Assembly: GCA_028822445.1 (NCBI GenBank)
Contig: JAPKDQ010000006.1
Span: 62,001 to 126,000 of the forward strand
DNA from: Rhodospirillaceae bacterium
Lineage (GTDB): Bacteria; Pseudomonadota; Alphaproteobacteria; Rhodospirillales; Rhodospirillaceae
DNA length: 64,000 nt
Reading direction: 5' to 3'
Position numbers and translations under genes: made by a program. Below the pieces are notes generated by a model. The model did not search any database and was not told the origin of the DNA. It saw nothing but the letters and a program-made list of their open reading frames with translations. Each line of letters starts with the position of its first letter. Position 1 is the first letter of the stretch. Positions 63,326 through 64,000 of this stretch are shown here, in pieces.

Positions 63326-64000
63326 ACTCGTTCCATTCGATTCGTTGATTATGCCAGAAAAACCGGCCATTCGACCCCAGAAAACCCTTTTGGATCAATA
63401 AGATCGGTTCATAGTCACCTCCCCGCCCGGGAAAGCGCGCGGAGGGTGCCAGAATGATAGTGGTCGTGCAATACAAGAGTGCGGTGAAACTGATGGAAAA
63501 CCTAGCTTTTCGAACTAGTAACAGCTTCCTTTATGACTACTCAAAGGCCGTAATCAGGAGCACATCTCAACCTTTATCTCCATTCACACCGTGCGCTGCA
63601 GCAACAATTTTCTTCATAAGACCCGACTAGTTTCGCAGCTTATTCTCGGAACAGTAATCTTTAAGGATAGACAACTTGACGTTCAGTCAACCAGCTCTTC
63701 ATGCAAGGAAGACCGTTTTCCACGGTTTGCACATTTGCTTACACTCGGCCATCTCTATCACAGCGACTCCAAGATTAGAGGGAGCAGGGGAATATCCATA
63801 ACAACAAATCCAGCAAAAGCGCTGCCAAGGCAAAGGGTGAGAAGGGCTGGTAATACAGATGGGCTTCATGGCTAAGGCTTTTAAGCTAATTCATGTGCCC
63901 AAGAACCGCCCTCACATTAAATATTAGGTGCGCTGCAACACGACACAGTTCATTCGTGTTGAAAACCTAACTGCTCCCAATGAACCCCTACCCCGTCCGC
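63326..64000. other. Non-coding right end of the window
   Basis: No gene is supported in the ~675 bp upstream of hppA. The proximal part should contain the hppA promoter. A minus-strand stretch around 63780-63850 reads as a short hydrophobic segment ('LPALLTLCLGSAFAGF') without a start codon; it vaguely recalls a membrane subunit and may be a gene remnant, but this is not a call. Confidence 0.4.

Noticed and set aside
63591-63875. 94-codon plus-strand ORF
   Set aside because: No motif, signal or ribosome site; it overlaps a hydrophobic frame on the other strand, and neither is convincing.
1-64000. CRISPR arrays, insertion sequences, prophage or integrase genes
   Set aside because: None seen: no regularly spaced repeats, transposase or integrase-like ORF.

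Overview
The window looks like a chromosomal segment of an alphaproteobacterium, most likely a Rhodospirillales-like and probably marine lineage. The main evidence is gene order: dusB-ntrB-ntrC-ntrY-ntrX-trkA-aminotransferase-HAD-hfq-hflX facing mazG, an ispDF fusion, rlpA-dacC-tmk-holB-metG-tatD, and merR-ihfA-fabH-plsX-rpmF-DUF177-ubiquinol-cytochrome c chaperone facing bamE. A proton-pumping pyrophosphatase and an alphaproteobacterial-style Hfq agree with this. The species cannot be told from the sequence alone. No insertion sequence, prophage or CRISPR array was seen.

Regions. (1) 1-20.6 kb is accessory. It holds a DUF1838 protein, two tandem nitrilase-superfamily hydrolases, a FrnE-type DsbA protein, a DnaQ-like exonuclease, a small protein plus Tat-signal methyltransferase cassette, a TonB-dependent receptor, a PQQ dehydrogenase, an isochorismatase-like hydrolase, an FkbM methyltransferase, a TPR-glycosyltransferase, a secreted nuclease, an FAD monooxygenase, a PAP/fibrillin-like protein, a GPH-type transporter and a cupin, with gene remnants in between. 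(2) 20.8-26.3 kb has tRNA-Ser(UGA), an mtnP-mtnA-class II aldolase operon that looks like a 5'-methylthioadenosine/5'-deoxyadenosine (DHAP) shunt, and a ThiXYZ/SsuABC-like ABC transporter. (3) 26.6-34.4 kb is a housekeeping run: mltB-like, rlpA, dacC, tmk, holB, metG, tatD. (4) 34.4-40.7 kb is a second accessory block: a third related methyltransferase, an SRAP (YedK-type) protein, a secreted nitrilase-fold protein without the catalytic Cys, a macB-type permease pseudogene, and a second Tat-methyltransferase plus small-partner cassette. (5) 40.7-63.3 kb is core: mazG, hflX, hfq, nitrogen regulation, isoprenoid (ispDF), fatty acid and phospholipid initiation (fabH, plsX), bamE and hppA, with tRNA-Pro(GGG).

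The most unusual feature is that the two accessory blocks, about 30 kb apart, contain the same three gene families: nitrilase-fold proteins, methyltransferases with a shared N-terminal signature, and a ~120-140 aa partner encoded just upstream of the methyltransferase. Two of the three methyltransferases begin with twin-arginine signal peptides. Export of a class I SAM methyltransferase would be odd, because SAM is cytoplasmic, so this is the best candidate in the window for an undescribed system. Its function cannot be inferred from sequence.
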